From: Paenibacillus kribbensis
GTDB lineage: Bacteria; Bacillota; Bacilli; Paenibacillales; Paenibacillaceae
Reading direction: 5' to 3'
Length of the DNA stretch: 64,000 nucleotides
Assembly: GCF_002240415.1 (NCBI RefSeq)
Contig: NZ_CP020028.1
Span: forward strand, 1,947,501 to 2,011,500
Part shown: one piece after another, positions 48,668 to 57,551 of the stretch
Layout of the letters: each line of letters begins with the position of its first letter
How positions within the stretch are numbered: the first letter of the stretch is position 1
Notes under the pieces: model-generated
Database searches by the model: none
Seen by the model: only the letters and a program-made list of their open reading frames with translations
What the model was told of the DNA's origin: nothing
Position numbers and translations under genes: made by a program

Positions 48668-48701
48668 AGCACTGCCCAAATAAACGGACAGTGCTATTTT
48701 T
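48668..48701. terminator. Probably bidirectional terminator between the LysE-type gene and the secreted-protein gene
   Basis: Arms agcactg / cagtgct (48668-48674, 48689-48695) with T-rich flanks on both strands, lying between two convergent genes. Confidence 0.7.
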
Positions 48702-48713
48702 ATCGTTTTTATT

Positions 48714-49046
48714 TTAGGATACCTTAACCGTGTACACCATTCTCAATTTGCCGTTACCACCATAAATTTCGACTCTTGCGTTCGTTGCAGTGGTGGTTGT
48801 TACCACGCCGGAGGCGGAGACTGTGACATTTCCGCTTGCCACTTTATAAGTATCTCCTGGGTAATTAGACAACGCGTAAGAGTAATTTCTTGGGAGCTTA
48901 GCAGTTCTGTAATATACCCCGTTTACTTGTACAATAGGCGTAATTTCCGGAGAAGGACCTACTGCTGCGGACGCACTAGGAACAATAATACTGCCAATGA
49001 GTCCCAAAGACATGGCTGTTGATAATACTACTTTTTTAATATTCAT
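48714..49046 (-). CDS. Small secreted protein of unknown function
   Basis: A 110-residue product with a classical signal peptide: basic start (MNIKK), hydrophobic core and a likely cut after PSASA. The mature part of about 80 residues has alternating Ser/Thr/Val text (VASGNVTVSASGVVTTTTATNARVEIYGG) that suggests a small beta-sandwich resembling bacterial Ig-like repeats; it has no cysteines. The start at 49046 has AGGAGGAATT upstream on this strand; a longer frame to 49196 has none. It is convergent with the exporter gene. No function is assigned. Confidence 0.75.
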   Translation of the reverse strand: MNIKKVVLSTAMSLGLIGSIIVPSASAAVGPSPEITPIVQVNGVYYRTAKLPRNYSYALSNYPGDTYKVASGNVTVSASGVVTTTTATNARVEIYGGNGKLRMVYTVKVS

Positions 49047-49213
49047 AAAGAATTCCTCCTGATGTGTTGTTAAACGAACTCCCAAAATATACCATGTAAA
49101 ATTGCTGATTTCACTTCGTTCGACAAATGTTATCAAAATCATACAACAAAACAGTTCTAAAGTCCTATAAGATACAAAAGAATTAAAATATAACAATTAA
49201 AGAATTCTTCATG

Positions 49214-50710
49214 TTAGTTTGTAAGCTCGTGCATCAGACATTCTCCGTTGCCTTGATTCCATCCAACCATACGTCGCTTTAATGCAGACAATTCCGCACA
49301 TTGATCAATGGCCTCCGCTACAAGCTTGGCGATCTGTCTTGCTCCTTCGTCGGAAAAATGGGTATTATCCGTTACCCCGGCAGGATAATTCGGATGCGTT
49401 TGTTCAGGCAAATGCATAAATAGCTGCCGGGAGGCTTCTTCACCCATGGAACGATAGAGCTGCTGAGAAGCCTCAAAAATATCGAGCAGCGGTGTATGGG
49501 TTTGCTTGGCAACTTGTCTCATGGCTGCGGGATAGGCTCCCACAGCCAGCGGATCAGGTTCACCGTCTGCGGTAAAGCGGCGGCGGCTTACAGAGGTCAA
49601 TAGCACGGGAATCCCGCCACGCTGCCGAGCAGATTCGATGCATTGAATAAGGTTTTGACGATATTCCCCATCAGGATCGGTATAACGGGTAGGATCTTCT
49701 TTTTTCTCATCGTTGTGTCCAAATTGAATAAACAGATAATCGCCAGCTCGAAAATCCTTCTTAATATCAGCCAACCGGCCTTCTGCTATAAAGGACTTGG
49801 TGCTGCGCCCATTCACCGCGCGATTATCCACATGAACAGACGGGTCCAAGTAGCTTTGCATGTGTTCGCCCCAGCCTGTCATCGGTTTTTCGGTAGCTCC
49901 CTTTTGAGCTGCAGTCGAGTCCCCAGCGATAAACAGTCGGATTGGCAGCGGCTGTTTTGCCTGAACATAATGATTTTTTTGAAGCCAGGCCTCCGCCAGC
50001 TTGAGCCATTGTCGGCATTCACGGTTGTCCTCTGCCAGCCCTAAGCCGTGCCGTCCATCCTCGAATACATGCAGCTCAAATGGAATCCCTTCTTTGGACA
50101 ATGCGGAAGCAAACAAGAGGCTGTTTTCTACCGGAACGGTGGCATCATTGGCTGTAGTCCACATAAAAGTTGGAGGTGTCTGTGAAGTCACTTGCTGATC
50201 GGATGAAAAGGCCTGAAGCTGCTCCTGTGTTGGCTGTTCACCCAAAAAATGTGTACGGCTTCCGATATGCGTATAAGAGTCATGGAACGAAATGACGGGA
50301 TATCCCAACAGCAGGAGATTCGGTTTCTCTATTCCCGTGGTGGCAACGATGGAGGCTAAGTGTCCGCCTGCCGAGAAACCGATCAGCCCTACCTGTTCAG
50401 GAATCACAGCCCATTCCTTTGGGGTTTGGCGCACCCATTGCAGGGCATGCTCCACATCGTCCAGCAAGGAGGTGATCTCGAAATCGCCGACTTGGTACTC
50501 CAGCACTCCTGCATGGATGCCCAAATCATTCAACCATCGGGCGATAGGTTCTCCTTCATGTGAAGCCAAATGCTCATAGCCACCGCCGGGCAATACCAAT
50601 ATAAAGGGACGAGCCTCCTGAACTGCAACTGGATAGAGGGAGAGAAAGGACGTGTCTGCTGGAAATTGCTCTTTTATAATCTCTTCTTTAGGACTGATAA
50701 CGTGTAACAT
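49214..50710 (-). CDS. Fused double esterase: alpha/beta hydrolase plus SGNH (rhamnogalacturonan acetylesterase-like) domain
   Basis: Two complete hydrolases are joined in 498 residues. Residues 1-245 form an alpha/beta hydrolase of the acetyl-xylan-esterase/BD-FAE kind, with oxyanion PGGGYEHL, nucleophile S113 in GFSAGG, D189 and H221. Residues 256-475 form an SGNH hydrolase like YxiM/RhgT rhamnogalacturonan acetylesterases, with S265 in GDST, G301, N333 in GHND and D448/H451 in DNTHF. Both catalytic sets look intact. There is no signal peptide, so it should act on imported sugars. GGAGGT precedes the start on this strand. It is divergent from the AraC regulator of the pectin locus. Acetyl groups on galacturonan are the likely substrate (inference). 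Confidence 0.85.
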   Translation of the reverse strand: MLHVISPKEEIIKEQFPADTSFLSLYPVAVQEARPFILVLPGGGYEHLASHEGEPIARWLNDLGIHAGVLEYQVGDFEITSLLDDVEHALQWVRQTPKEWAVIPEQVGLIGFSAGGHLASIVATTGIEKPNLLLLGYPVISFHDSYTHIGSRTHFLGEQPTQEQLQAFSSDQQVTSQTPPTFMWTTANDATVPVENSLLFASALSKEGIPFELHVFEDGRHGLGLAEDNRECRQWLKLAEAWLQKNHYVQAKQPLPIRLFIAGDSTAAQKGATEKPMTGWGEHMQSYLDPSVHVDNRAVNGRSTKSFIAEGRLADIKKDFRAGDYLFIQFGHNDEKKEDPTRYTDPDGEYRQNLIQCIESARQRGGIPVLLTSVSRRRFTADGEPDPLAVGAYPAAMRQVAKQTHTPLLDIFEASQQLYRSMGEEASRQLFMHLPEQTHPNYPAGVTDNTHFSDEGARQIAKLVAEAIDQCAELSALKRRMVGWNQGNGECLMHELTN

Positions 50711-50881
50711 AAGGTACCTCCAGGTTTCTTTTTAGATGCCGCCGCACGAAAAAAATCAACTTAAACTGGAACCATACGGATAGAATGGCAATTAACATTT
50801 CGGCTTGAAGAGCAGGGTCGTACGGTTCTGGATGTAAAGAAAAAATAATGCACACGTGAAAAAAATGATTTAAACCTCATA

Positions 50882-50897
50882 ATGAAAGCGCTATAAT
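50882..50897 (+). promoter_or_regulatory. Near-consensus cre site overlapping the -10 of the AraC regulator gene
   Basis: ATGAAAGCGCTATAA (50882-50896) matches the CcpA site WTGNAANCGNWNNCW except at the C near its end. It overlaps TATAAT (50892-50897), the best -10 candidate for the regulator gene; the -35 is poor. The 220-base gap also has to carry the promoter of the divergent double esterase. Confidence 0.5.
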
Positions 50898-50930
50898 TTT
50901 GGTATAACACCAAGAAAAAGGGGGAGCGCA

Positions 50931-53192
50931 ATGAAAAAAGGAAGAATGTTCTACACCATTTTTATTACGATTCTGGTTTTGGGAATAGGTTTGGTGGCCA
51001 GCTTTGGCAGCTACATCTATTTTACAACAATTAGCTCCGTTGTGGAGAGAGTTTCCAATACCAAGCAAAGCTACATGGCACAGATCAGAAACAGTCTGGA
51101 GCAGAAGATACAAACGATTGAATATGCTTTTAATACGTACAGTACGACCAGCTCGTTTAATGAAGTTGTGAAACATCCCATTACCGAAAAAGACTTTATA
51201 GCCTATCGGAATGTGAATACGCAGCTCAATTATATTGCCACGATGGGATTGGAAGGAACGGAATATTCACTGATCAGCTTGGACCAAAATTGGAAAATTT
51301 CTAATGGAAGCCTGTCCTATTTGACAACAACGGAACGGGAGAAGCTGATTCATACTTATATCGAGCAGCAGGATAAGGGACTATTCTGGATTAAAACAGA
51401 TAAAGGAATCCGTTTTGTGAATACCCTTCCTGTATTTTCCAAAAAGAAGCAGGCCATTGCTTTGTCTGATATTTCGTCGCAGACGTTAAGTCATACCATT
51501 CAAACAGAGGATCATATGCCCGTTTTTATTTTGAATAACCAGGGCGATCTAATGTACGAAACTGAGCCTGCTACCCGCTTATTGTCTGCCCAGCAGCTTC
51601 AGCACATTTCAGAAGTTACAGCAAAATCAGACAACACAGGCATGCTGACATTGGAGAAAACGAAGCATCAGCCTGCACGGCAAATCATTTATGCCAAATC
51701 TGCATATAACAATTGGACTTACTTAACGGTATTAGATAAAAATGAAATTGCGAATGCATTTCAAACGACCAAATTTGGGATCATCCTGATGGGACTTGTG
51801 CTGACGCTTTTAATTGTAGTGGTGGCGTATTTCATTGCTATTTATTTTACCAAGCCATTCCAGCAGATTCAACGCAGCCTCCCAAAAAACCCTAATTTCA
51901 CCTTCAAAAATGAGCCTTCCAAAAATGAAATTGAATGGATCATTGATTCCATCGACACCATTGTAACAGAGAAGGAAAGCCTGGAAAGCCTCATTCAGTC
52001 CGAAATGCCGCAGCTTGAAACCCAATTGATTCTCAACCTGTTCCGCAAGCGTATTTCTGAGGAGGAATTGGCACGAAAAATGCCTCGCCTCGGCTATTCG
52101 CAGCTTGAGAATCAAATGTATATTACGATGCTGATCCAACTGGACAATCTGGGCGATCGGGAGCCATCGGATAAAGATGTACTGCTGCTAGCCATTAACA
52201 AAATCGTAGAAGAAACCATTCCAGAGCAGCAGCGCATGCTGCCCATCATTTTGAATGATGATACCCAGGCTACCATTTTCATATTGACAGACAAGAACGA
52301 GCATGAAATAAGAAAGCAGGTACTGGATGATGCGACCCTTTTGATTCAAGCCGTAAAAGAGTATTTGAATGTATCCATCAGCGTAGGCATTAGCACTGCG
52401 TACAGTAACTTATTAGAAAGTAAAGAAGCCTGTGAGATGAGCAAGCAAGCCCTGCATCATCGTTTGAATTTAGGTAAAGAGTCGATTATTTTTTACGAAG
52501 ATATTTCCATGGTCATTTCAGGTCCGGTGCTGCTTCACTATCCTGCGGAATTGGAATCGCAGCTGTTTGACGCCATCCGAATAGGGGATGAAGAGCAGGT
52601 ACATCATACGGTCCATTCCTTATTGGCGGAAATGATGACCAAAAACAATCATTCCATGAACTTTGAGGTGCTGCTGGTACGGTTTGTGAATAACCTCATC
52701 CAATTGGAGCAGCTGTTAGGGATCGAAGTATTGCTGACACAAGACAATCATGCCCTGTATCATCGCCTGCTGGATATCCGAAACCCGGAAGAGATTGAGC
52801 GTATGCTGGTAGAGCAAATTATTTTGCCTATGGTAAAAAGCATGAAGGAGAAGACGAATCAGCAATTCCGCTCGCTCTCGGAAAAAATTGCCGCTATGAT
52901 CCGTGCTGAATATGATCAAGAATTATCATTGGAACTCATTGGTGACCGGCTTCATTACAATCCGAATTATTTGAGCAGTATCTTCAAAAAAGAATACGGA
53001 ACGACGTTCAGCGAATATCTGATGGGCTACCGTCTGCAAATGAGCAAGAAATGGCTCGTCGAAACGGATATGACGATTAAAGAAATCGCCGAGCGCTTGC
53101 AATATCATAATTCGCAAAACTTTATTCGCTCGTTTCGGAAGAAGGAACAGGTCACACCGGGAGCTTATCGGAAGATGAAGCAAGCCAATTGA
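50931..53192 (+). CDS. Membrane-bound AraC-family regulator, YesS type
   Basis: A 753-residue regulator with two membrane helices (about 8-30 and 282-306) enclosing an extracytoplasmic sensor domain of about 250 residues. Next comes a cytoplasmic linker with a GGDEF-like degenerate segment region (about 400-500), and a C-terminal AraC HTH domain (about 659-750; two helix-turn-helix motifs around LSLELIGDRLHYNPNYLSSIFKKEYG and MTIKEIAERLQYHNSQNFIRSF). YesS of B. subtilis, which activates rhamnogalacturonan genes, has this plan. Position at the edge of the pectin genes suggests it senses an extracellular pectin product and activates the divergent operons. Confidence 0.85.
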   Translation: MKKGRMFYTIFITILVLGIGLVASFGSYIYFTTISSVVERVSNTKQSYMAQIRNSLEQKIQTIEYAFNTYSTTSSFNEVVKHPITEKDFIAYRNVNTQLNYIATMGLEGTEYSLISLDQNWKISNGSLSYLTTTEREKLIHTYIEQQDKGLFWIKTDKGIRFVNTLPVFSKKKQAIALSDISSQTLSHTIQTEDHMPVFILNNQGDLMYETEPATRLLSAQQLQHISEVTAKSDNTGMLTLEKTKHQPARQIIYAKSAYNNWTYLTVLDKNEIANAFQTTKFGIILMGLVLTLLIVVVAYFIAIYFTKPFQQIQRSLPKNPNFTFKNEPSKNEIEWIIDSIDTIVTEKESLESLIQSEMPQLETQLILNLFRKRISEEELARKMPRLGYSQLENQMYITMLIQLDNLGDREPSDKDVLLLAINKIVEETIPEQQRMLPIILNDDTQATIFILTDKNEHEIRKQVLDDATLLIQAVKEYLNVSISVGISTAYSNLLESKEACEMSKQALHHRLNLGKESIIFYEDISMVISGPVLLHYPAELESQLFDAIRIGDEEQVHHTVHSLLAEMMTKNNHSMNFEVLLVRFVNNLIQLEQLLGIEVLLTQDNHALYHRLLDIRNPEEIERMLVEQIILPMVKSMKEKTNQQFRSLSEKIAAMIRAEYDQELSLELIGDRLHYNPNYLSSIFKKEYGTTFSEYLMGYRLQMSKKWLVETDMTIKEIAERLQYHNSQNFIRSFRKKEQVTPGAYRKMKQAN

Positions 53193-53221
53193 CCTGAACT
53201 TCACAGCAATCCAGGGGTAGC

Positions 53222-54121
53222 TTACCCTTTAACCGCCCCTAACAAGGCCCCTTTAACAAAGTGCTTTTGTACAAATGGATACACGATTAGCATAGGAACG
53301 GTTGCAATGACAATGACCGCCATCTTAATCGTCTGTGCAGGTGGGATGACATCTACAGCGGTTCCTTCTGCCTGCATACCACTGGAAACGATTACAATTT
53401 GACGGAGCAAGACTTGAATCGGCCATTTGGCAGAGTCATTGATGTAGAGAATCGCGTGCATATACGTATTCCAGTAGGCTACCGCATAGAAAAGGGAAAT
53501 GGTTGCAATCGAAGGCAGGGCTAACGGCAGCATAATTTTAAAGAAAATCCCAAAATCATTACACCCGTCCATCTTGGCGGATTCCTCCAAATCATCCGGC
53601 AAAGCCTGAAAAAAGTTACGCATAATAATCAGGTTAAACGCATTAATGGCCACGGGAAGAATCAAGGACCAATACGAATTGATAAGCCCCATGCTTTTGA
53701 CGACCAGGAAGGTCGGAATCATTCCCCCGCTAAACAGCATCGAAAACACAACAATGAAATTAATTGTATTGCGGCCAAGTAAATATTTTCGTGATAATCC
53801 ATAGGCCATAAAAGCGGTAAATATCATACTTACGACAGTACCAACGATCGTTACTCCGACCGAAACCCCAAGACCTCTAAAAATCGTGGGAGTCGACAGA
53901 ATATAACGGTAGGCATCCAAGGAAAAAGTAACCGGGAATAAAATGAACTTTTTGGCTATCACTTCTTCGGTTGAGGCAAAAGAGCTGGCGATGATATTCA
54001 AAAAAGGCAAGAGACAAGTGAGGGCAATGAGAATCAATAATGTACTATTTACAATGTTGAACATACGACTGCCCAGCGATTCTTTTTTTCGTAATTTTTG
54101 TTTTTGTAATCGTTGCGTCAA
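53222..54121 (-). CDS. Carbohydrate ABC transporter permease, LplC/YtcP type
   Basis: A 299-residue inner-membrane permease of the CUT1 sugar importers, with six helices and the EAA loop seen as EESAKMDGCNDFGIFFKIMLPLALP. The text SGGMIPTFLVVKSMGL is typical of the Lpl/YtcP subgroup that imports plant oligosaccharides. It starts at TTG 54121 behind GAGGAGGT on this strand. It is transcribed away from its expected partner permease at 54,389, and its 3' end meets the regulator gene after 30 bases. A cre-like site lies between promoter and RBS. Confidence 0.88.
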   Translation of the reverse strand: MTQRLQKQKLRKKESLGSRMFNIVNSTLLILIALTCLLPFLNIIASSFASTEEVIAKKFILFPVTFSLDAYRYILSTPTIFRGLGVSVGVTIVGTVVSMIFTAFMAYGLSRKYLLGRNTINFIVVFSMLFSGGMIPTFLVVKSMGLINSYWSLILPVAINAFNLIIMRNFFQALPDDLEESAKMDGCNDFGIFFKIMLPLALPSIATISLFYAVAYWNTYMHAILYINDSAKWPIQVLLRQIVIVSSGMQAEGTAVDVIPPAQTIKMAVIVIATVPMLIVYPFVQKHFVKGALLGAVKG

Positions 54122-54135
54122 TAGGGTGACCTCCT

Positions 54136-54150
54136 CGTAATCGTTTACAT
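54136..54150 (-). promoter_or_regulatory. cre-like site before the divergent permease gene
   Basis: Read on the minus strand, ATGTAAACGATTACG matches WTGNAANCGNWNNCW at every position except the last. It lies 15-30 bases before the start codon at 54121, where bound CcpA would act as a road-block. Confidence 0.65.
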
Positions 54151-54295
54151 GTCAACCTTATCAAGAGGAAGAAATTCCGTATATAATCAAATCTTGAGGT
54201 GTTCCCTAAGAGTGGAAATAAGAGGATAATCATTAGGTTGTATAGTAATCATTAGGTAAGGTGAAAAGGCTGAAGAGTAGGCTGTGCACACAGTT

Positions 54296-54310
54296 TTGTA
54301 AACGCTGTCA
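54296..54310 (+). promoter_or_regulatory. Perfect cre site at the promoter of the pectin transport and degradation operon
   Basis: TTGTAAACGCTGTCA matches the CcpA consensus at all defined positions. It overlaps a possible -35 (TTGTAA, 54296-54301), with TTATAT 17 bases on (54319-54324) as the -10. Repression by CcpA when preferred sugars are present is expected. Confidence 0.78.
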
Positions 54311-54388
54311 TTTGATGATTATATGCGGAATGCAAAAAATCACGTACTCTTGAAAACGTATACAGGACGTTTGAAGGAGGTCAAATAA

Positions 54389-55306
54389 ATGAACAAAAAA
54401 ACCCCAGAAAGCCTTTTACGCATGCAAAAACACAAGCTGCTGTATCTGATGGTGTTACCCGGGCTGGTGTACTTCATTATTTTTAAGTACTTCCCCATGG
54501 GGGGCTTGGTCATTGCGTTTCAGGATTATCAAGCCTTTCAGGGAATCACGGGTAGTCCGTGGGTAGGCATGAAGCATTTTATCCGTTTATTTACTGAGCC
54601 TACGTTTTTTATGCTGTTACGCAATACACTAATTTTATTTGCACTGAACATTGTAATCTTTTTCCCATTACCTATCATTTTGGCATTGATGCTGAATGAG
54701 GTCAGGAAGCTGTTTTTTAAAAACATGATTCAAACCATCATCTACATTCCGCACTTTATGTCATGGGTTATCATCGTTTCGATTTCTTATGTATTCCTTA
54801 CGGTGGATGGCGGGGTATTGAATGAAATGATTGCCGCGCTGGGCGGTGAGAAAATCAGCTTCTTAACTTCTCCGGAATGGCTGCGAACCGTTTACATGGG
54901 GCAAGTCATCTGGAAGGAGCTCGGCTGGTCTACCATCATTTATTTATCCGCAATCACAGTGGTAGATACGCAATTGTACGAGGCAGCAGAGATGGACGGT
55001 GCAGGACGCCTACGAAAAACATGGCATGTTACCTTGCCTGCGATCCGCCCGGTTATTATTACACTGCTCATTTTGAAAATTGGTAGCACGCTGGATTTGG
55101 GCTTTGAGCATATGTATCTGCTGTTGAACTCACTGAACCGTGAGGTTGCCGAAATTTTTGATACCTACATTTATACCGCGGGCTTAAAGAATGGACAATT
55201 AAGCTTCAGTACGACGGTAGGACTTTTTAAAGGGGTCGTAGGGTTAATCCTGATTATGTTCTCCAATCGACTGGCCAAGAAATTTGGTGAGGACGGCGTT
55301 TACTAA
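54389..55306 (+). CDS. Carbohydrate ABC transporter permease, LplB/YtePtype
   Basis: A 305-residue CUT1 permease with six helices; the N-terminal text YLMVLPGLVYFIIFKYFPMGGLVIAFQDY and the EAA loop YEAAEMDGAGRLRKTWHVTLPAIRP mark the LplB/YteP subgroup. It should pair with the permease encoded at 53222-54121 on the other strand and with the lipoprotein at 55,980. GAAGGAGGT is the RBS. No ATPase gene occurs in the locus, so a shared ATPase such as MsmX, encoded elsewhere, is expected, as in B. subtilis. Confidence 0.9.
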   Translation: MNKKTPESLLRMQKHKLLYLMVLPGLVYFIIFKYFPMGGLVIAFQDYQAFQGITGSPWVGMKHFIRLFTEPTFFMLLRNTLILFALNIVIFFPLPIILALMLNEVRKLFFKNMIQTIIYIPHFMSWVIIVSISYVFLTVDGGVLNEMIAALGGEKISFLTSPEWLRTVYMGQVIWKELGWSTIIYLSAITVVDTQLYEAAEMDGAGRLRKTWHVTLPAIRPVIITLLILKIGSTLDLGFEHMYLLLNSLNREVAEIFDTYIYTAGLKNGQLSFSTTVGLFKGVVGLILIMFSNRLAKKFGEDGVY

Positions 55307-55327
55307 TGACGACGGGAAGGATGCACA

Positions 55328-55951
55328 ATGGTACGGTTTGTAGAAAACATGAACAAATGGTGCATGCGCCTGCTTCAGCTGGTTTACCTTAACCTGCTAT
55401 GGACGGTTGCGACAATCCTGGGCCTGGTCTTTATAGGTGTGGGGCCTGCCACCGTCGCCATGCTGAGTGTTTTAAGGCAATGGATTCGAGGCAATGAGGA
55501 TGTGCCCATTTTCTCGACGTTTGTACGTTACTTTAGAGAAAGCTTTAAAGAAGCAGCGATTATTGGCGGACTCTACAGCCTCGTGGGTTATGTGCTTTAC
55601 GTGGATATCGTCAATGTCTCGTCCTGGTATGTTCGTGTGGTGACGCTTATGGGAGCCTTTTTGTATCTGATCTCTTTGGCGTACATTTTTCCGCTGCTGG
55701 CTCACTATGATTGGAAAGGCATCAAACTGAAAATCAAAATGTCGATCGTGATTGGATTTTCGTATTTACAATATACACTCGTTCTTTTTGTAGCCATTGT
55801 CGTGCTGTTTGCATTGATTTTAGGCTTGTACCCGGGAATTCTGACTTTTGCCGGAGCGAGTATCCTCGGTTATCTCGTGATGTGGATGACACATCAGGTG
55901 TTCAGCAAAATAGAGCGAGAGGTTCTGGTGAAAGAGGAAGATATGGCATAA
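55328..55951 (+). CDS. DUF624 (YesL/YteU family) membrane protein
   Basis: A 207-residue protein with five membrane helices and the YesL-type N-terminal text (LLQLVYLNLLWTVATILGLVFIGVGPATVAML). Members occur almost only in plant-polysaccharide transport loci of Bacillota, next to Lpl-type permeases; their biochemical role is unknown. Here it stands between a permease and the binding protein and starts 22 bases after the permease stop, so it is part of the operon. A role in assembling or stabilising the importer is only inference. Confidence 0.87.
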   Translation: MVRFVENMNKWCMRLLQLVYLNLLWTVATILGLVFIGVGPATVAMLSVLRQWIRGNEDVPIFSTFVRYFRESFKEAAIIGGLYSLVGYVLYVDIVNVSSWYVRVVTLMGAFLYLISLAYIFPLLAHYDWKGIKLKIKMSIVIGFSYLQYTLVLFVAIVVLFALILGLYPGILTFAGASILGYLVMWMTHQVFSKIEREVLVKEEDMA

Positions 55952-55979
55952 ATATATAAACAAAAAAGGAGCAAACACG

Positions 55980-57500
55980 ATGAAAAAAGGAATCGCAATG
56001 AAAAAGGGAGTATCGGGCCTTCTTGCCGTACTTATGGTCATGAGTGTTTTTTTAGCTGCTTGTGGTGACAAGGGAGCGGAGGATCAAAGCAGCCAAACCT
56101 ATGATCCGAAGTCCAAACTGGAATTTACCTGGTTAAACGTATTGCATACAGCTTCGCCGCCTACAGAAACGATCAAAAGTAAAATCGAAGAATACACCAA
56201 TTCCAAAATCACCTTCAACTGGGTGCCGGATGCTTCCAAGGAAGAGAGAATCACCACTGCATTAGCCTCGGGTGAATTGGCAGATATGGTGACTCTGACG
56301 ATGATGACAAATTCTTCAGTGCGGAGTTCATTGAAATCGGGGTTATTCTGGGATGTAGGAAAATATTTGGATGATTATGAAAATTTGAAAAAGATCCCGC
56401 CTGAAGTGCGGGAAGCCGCTTCCATTGAAGGGGTGCTGTATGGTGTTCCGTTCCAGAAGAATCTGGCTCGTGCGGGTCTGGTCATTCGTCAGGATTGGCT
56501 GGATCGCTTGGGTCTGAAAGTGCCGACGACGCTGGATGAGCTGTATGAAGTTGCGAGAGCGTTTACAGAAGATGATCCAGATGGGAATGGCAAAAATGAT
56601 ACGACAGGGTTTGTTGACAGATCGGATCTGCGCTACAGCAGCTTTAAAACTTTAAGTTCCTATTTTGGTACACCGAATGGCTGGAAAGTAGATGAAAGTG
56701 GAAAGTTTACGCCGGAATTTGATACTCCTCAATACATGGAAACGTTAAAGTATTCGCAAAAGCTATACAAAAACGGCTATCTCTCTAAAGACTTTGCGGT
56801 AACTGCCAAAACAGACCAGCAGCAACAATTTGCTCAAGGCAAAGCAGGTATTTATACGGGCATGATCGATATCTCTAACCTCAGAACCTTGTCCCAAGGC
56901 TTGCAAAAGGGGTTGAAGCTGGTACCTGTCAATAAGATTTCGAATGGAGATGGCAAATACCACGTATGGTCTGAGGGCAGCGGGGTAGGTGGGTTGCTGG
57001 CGTTTCCTAAATCCGAAGTAAAGACGGAAGCTGAGCTGAAAAGACTGCTGCAATTTGTAGATGACTTAATTGACAAAGATGTATATATGTATATGACCGG
57101 TGGGATTGAAGGCACTCATTATAAGATCGAAAAAGACGGAGCCTTCAAAATTATTGATACAGATTTGTGGCAGGCCGATGTTCAGCCGTTTTCAAGCTCC
57201 AGACCAAGTGAAGTGACCTATAACTTGAAAGATGCCAATCCAGAAAAGGAACTGGCTAATGAGTTAGTCCGGGAAAATAATAAATTTGCAGTTCTGGACC
57301 CGACGGTGCCTCTGGACTCAGTCACAGCTAATGAGCAAGGCACAGAGCTGGAGAAAATCATTACCGACGCCTCCTTCAAATTTATTATGGGTGAGCTTGA
57401 TGAAGCCGGATTTAAGGCAGCCGTAGAAAACTGGAAAAAATCCGGTGGAGCACGAATTACTGCTGAGTATGAGGAAGCGTATAAGAAATCCAAAAAATAA
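55980..57500 (+). CDS. Extracellular solute-binding lipoprotein, LplA/YtcQ type
   Basis: The 506-residue protein has a lipoprotein signal with the lipobox LAAC near residue 27, so it is lipidated and anchored outside the membrane after cleavage by LspA. The mature part is a family-1 extracellular binding protein with the opening FTWLNVLHTASPPTETIKSKIEEYTN and the WQ-rich ligand side (DRLGLKVPTTLDELYEVARAF). Together with the two permeases it forms a sugar importer; the operon context suggests oligogalacturonides. AAAAAGGAGC precedes ATG 55980; ATG 55998 is an internal alternative. Confidence 0.9.
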   Translation: MKKGIAMKKGVSGLLAVLMVMSVFLAACGDKGAEDQSSQTYDPKSKLEFTWLNVLHTASPPTETIKSKIEEYTNSKITFNWVPDASKEERITTALASGELADMVTLTMMTNSSVRSSLKSGLFWDVGKYLDDYENLKKIPPEVREAASIEGVLYGVPFQKNLARAGLVIRQDWLDRLGLKVPTTLDELYEVARAFTEDDPDGNGKNDTTGFVDRSDLRYSSFKTLSSYFGTPNGWKVDESGKFTPEFDTPQYMETLKYSQKLYKNGYLSKDFAVTAKTDQQQQFAQGKAGIYTGMIDISNLRTLSQGLQKGLKLVPVNKISNGDGKYHVWSEGSGVGGLLAFPKSEVKTEAELKRLLQFVDDLIDKDVYMYMTGGIEGTHYKIEKDGAFKIIDTDLWQADVQPFSSSRPSEVTYNLKDANPEKELANELVRENNKFAVLDPTVPLDSVTANEQGTELEKIITDASFKFIMGELDEAGFKAAVENWKKSGGARITAEYEEAYKKSKK

Positions 57501-57551
57501 GGACCAGATAAGTCGAAGTCAAAAAATGACCATAAAAACGGAATAGGCGGA

